From NCBI GenBank assembly GCA_948468495.1, contig CAOKJI010000108.1, positions 1 to 6,588 of the forward strand: 6,588 bases of DNA. The letters are read 5' to 3'. Each line of letters opens with the position of its first letter. Position 1 is the stretch's first letter. Below are positions 4,874 to 6,588 of this stretch, piece after piece. Origin of the DNA: an uncultured Dorea sp. GTDB taxonomy: Bacteria; Bacillota_A; Clostridia; Lachnospirales; Lachnospiraceae. A program made the translations under genes and the position numbers. The notes beneath the pieces were generated by a model. It had not been told where the DNA came from, did no database searches, and was given only the letters and a program-made list of their open reading frames with translations.

Positions 4874-6588
4874 CTACTCTATTTCGTAGATTCGGAAACC
4901 TTTCCATTCGTCCAGCAATTCCAGATTATACTCCTTTTCTTTCTGAGAATCAAACATTGTATTCGTAAAAATGTATTTTACGCCTAGCTTTTCCAAATCC
5001 TCTATGGTCATACTCATCCAAAAATTATCCGGACTCTTTTTATTCATCATAAATTCCGCTGGTCCATCATCTTTGATTAATATCTTGATATGCGCATACC
5101 GATTATAGATTTTTTCGTACTTTCCTTCCGGATCTAACTTGCGCCAGGTTTCCATCGCCGGATATACATTTGTCGAATTGAGCGTAGGCGCCCCGGTCAC
5201 AATACTAATCTCTGTAAATGGAAATCCCAGTCCCTCTGAAATCCACAAAGCCTCCGGAGCTTCTGACTGAATCCTTTGAATCTTTTGCACAATCTCTAAA
5301 TCATAGATGTTATCCACGCCCTGGCGTACCGGATTAACTAAAAGTCCGCTTACAAGCGCCAGCAGACAACACTCAGCTACAAATACATTCTGCGCCCGCT
5401 CTTTTGGAATGCGAAGCATCAGATAAAAAGCCGCTATAAATATAATCAGCGTAACTACAAACTCCGGTATGCCGAAAAACTCCTCATTCAGAATCATACC
5501 CACATACACCACGCCTGCGCCAAAAAGCGCCGCCAGAGGCAGAGAGATATGTCTCTTTAACTCCTTTTGCATCAATGCCATAGAACGGAATATCAGTATC
5601 AGGTTCGCCACCCCGATAATCTGCAAAGTCCTCAAATCCGTCGTATAACTCATCAACGTATATTTGGCAAGCATCTTTGGAAATCCTATCACCACCCATA
5701 TTTCCAAAAAAATGCTGACTGGCAGCATAATACGCAGCAGTCTGTCCTTGTTCTTTTCTCTCCACATGACATAAACCGGTAAGATATAGCACATTGGAAA
5801 GAAAGCTGTAAACTGCGAGCTTTCGCATACATTTGTGCCGATATATTCTCCATTCATCGCGTACCAGATATTTGATACATAATTACAAGTTTCCTGCCTG
5901 ATGGTCCCTCCGGTTTTAAACCGCTTACCGGGATAGGCAGTATTCATCATCGCCTCAATCGTATCGCCGGACTTTAACAAAATATATCCTGAGAGCAGCC
6001 CCAGAACCAGAATCCCTGCCAGAATCATCAGCCAGTCAGCCTTTCTCATCCTGCAATCCCTGATATTCTCCATAAACGCCCATATTCCCAGCCCAAGTAA
6101 AACATAAGCCAGCGGAATCATCCATGCAGGATACATCGTAAATACATATCCGCCTGCGCAAATAACAATGACCAGGATACAAATACCCCTAATCCAGTAA
6201 CTCTCTGTCCTCATATACTTTACAAGCATAAGAATGGAAAGCTGGATATAAATCAACATTTCCACCAGACCGTTAACCGCGAACCACCATTGAACCACAG
6301 GAGCAAAAGCCATAAGCATTGCATATGCGCCCGCAAGCCTTTTTCTATTTTCCGTCAGCAGCATACCAAATTCAAAGGATACTAAAAACAGCCCGATAAA
6401 TCTCCCGCACCAGAAAAAAGACAGAGCCTTTCCCGGAGACAAAAATAAGTATCCCCAGTGAAAGGGACGAAATAAAACCGCAATATCCCTTACTGGCTGT
6501 CCGTATTCCAGAAATACATCTGTCGCCGTTCCTCTGACCACGTGACTGAAGTAAGAAAAAGGCCCTGCTGCATCATAATATTGGGAAA
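4874..6588 (-). CDS. Large polytopic membrane protein, GT-C/YfhO-like, N-terminus cut by the window edge
   Basis: Function not established. The frame is open through the right edge, so the true start lies outside; the first in-frame ATG at 6541 has 15 in-frame codons before it, continuing family-like sequence, and is probably not the start. Counting from that Met, about 12 hydrophobic segments can be seen: near 41-62, 70-90, 92-108, 118-135, 138-158, 168-189, 246-260, 270-287, 306-324, 333-351, 359-377 and 386-402. A soluble domain follows (403-555), probably outside the cell. The loops before the first segment contain TDVFLEYGQP and RPFHWGYLFL, and a long loop (190-245) carries several Tyr, Asn and Cys residues. 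The layout resembles integral-membrane GT-C glycosyltransferases and YfhO-type proteins that use lipid-linked sugars. From memory it also resembles uncharacterised Clostridia proteins (possibly DUF7657/DUF7654), which I could not check. Its place beside the rhamnose genes suggests a role in assembling or decorating a surface glycan. It ends 131 bases before rmlA with no terminator. Confidence 0.88.
   Translation of the reverse strand, partial: SQYYDAAGPFSYFSHVVRGTATDVFLEYGQPVRDIAVLFRPFHWGYLFLSPGKALSFFWCGRFIGLFLVSFEFGMLLTENRKRLAGAYAMLMAFAPVVQWWFAVNGLVEMLIYIQLSILMLVKYMRTESYWIRGICILVIVICAGGYVFTMYPAWMIPLAYVLLGLGIWAFMENIRDCRMRKADWLMILAGILVLGLLSGYILLKSGDTIEAMMNTAYPGKRFKTGGTIRQETCNYVSNIWYAMNGEYIGTNVCESSQFTAFFPMCYILPVYVMWREKNKDRLLRIMLPVSIFLEIWVVIGFPKMLAKYTLMSYTTDLRTLQIIGVANLILIFRSMALMQKELKRHISLPLAALFGAGVVYVGMILNEEFFGIPEFVVTLIIFIAAFYLMLRIPKERAQNVFVAECCLLALVSGLLVNPVRQGVDNIYDLEIVQKIQRIQSEAPEALWISEGLGFPFTEISIVTGAPTLNSTNVYPAMETWRKLDPEGKYEKIYNRYAHIKILIKDDGPAEFMMNKKSPDNFWMSMTIEDLEKLGVKYIFTNTMFDSQKEKEYNLELLDEWKGFRIYEIE

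Noticed and set aside
5484..5828. Minus-strand open frame of 114 codons in another frame inside the membrane-protein gene
   Set aside because: The membrane protein's frame is continuous across it with regular hydrophobic segments, so this is an overlapping shadow and not evidence of a frameshift.

Overview
The window reads as part of a cell-surface polysaccharide locus from a Gram-positive, probably Clostridia (Lachnospiraceae-like) bacterium. This rests on strong AGGAGG/GGAGG ribosome binding sites in front of the genes, mid-range GC judged by eye, and family resemblance of the proteins from memory; no database search was possible. All six genes lie on the minus strand, so transcription runs from high to low coordinates.

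Layout in transcription order. (1) 6588-4874: the C-terminal 570 codons of a large polytopic membrane protein, cut by the right edge; it has about 12 membrane segments and a C-terminal soluble domain, and is GT-C/YfhO-like but without proven function. (2) 4873-4743: a 131-base gap with a good SigA-type promoter (TTGAAG-17-TATAAT). (3) 4742-3846 rmlA, 3782-2763 rmlB, 2695-1754 rmlD and 1607-999 rmlC: a complete and apparently intact dTDP-L-rhamnose pathway in the order A-B-D-C. (4) 976-1: the N-terminal 325 codons of a family 2 glycosyltransferase, cut by the left edge. No stretch longer than 300 bases lacks a gene.

How it fits together. RmlA activates glucose-1-phosphate to dTDP-glucose. RmlB dehydrates it to the 4-keto-6-deoxy sugar, RmlC epimerises C3 and C5, and RmlD reduces the 4-keto group to give dTDP-L-rhamnose. 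The flanking glycosyltransferase and membrane protein are the likely users or exporters/modifiers of a rhamnose-containing surface glycan, but that link is inferred from position only. The genes probably form one transcription unit with an internal promoter before rmlA. No Rho-independent terminator was found in any gap. Two gaps carry mRNA hairpins without a U tract.

The gene set itself is well known. The points most worth a second look are the uncharacterised membrane protein, the intercistronic hairpins, the unusual Asn-Ala-Asn in the glycosyltransferase's nucleotide-binding region, and the corrected rmlD start. No tRNA, rRNA, CRISPR array, insertion sequence or prophage signal was seen.
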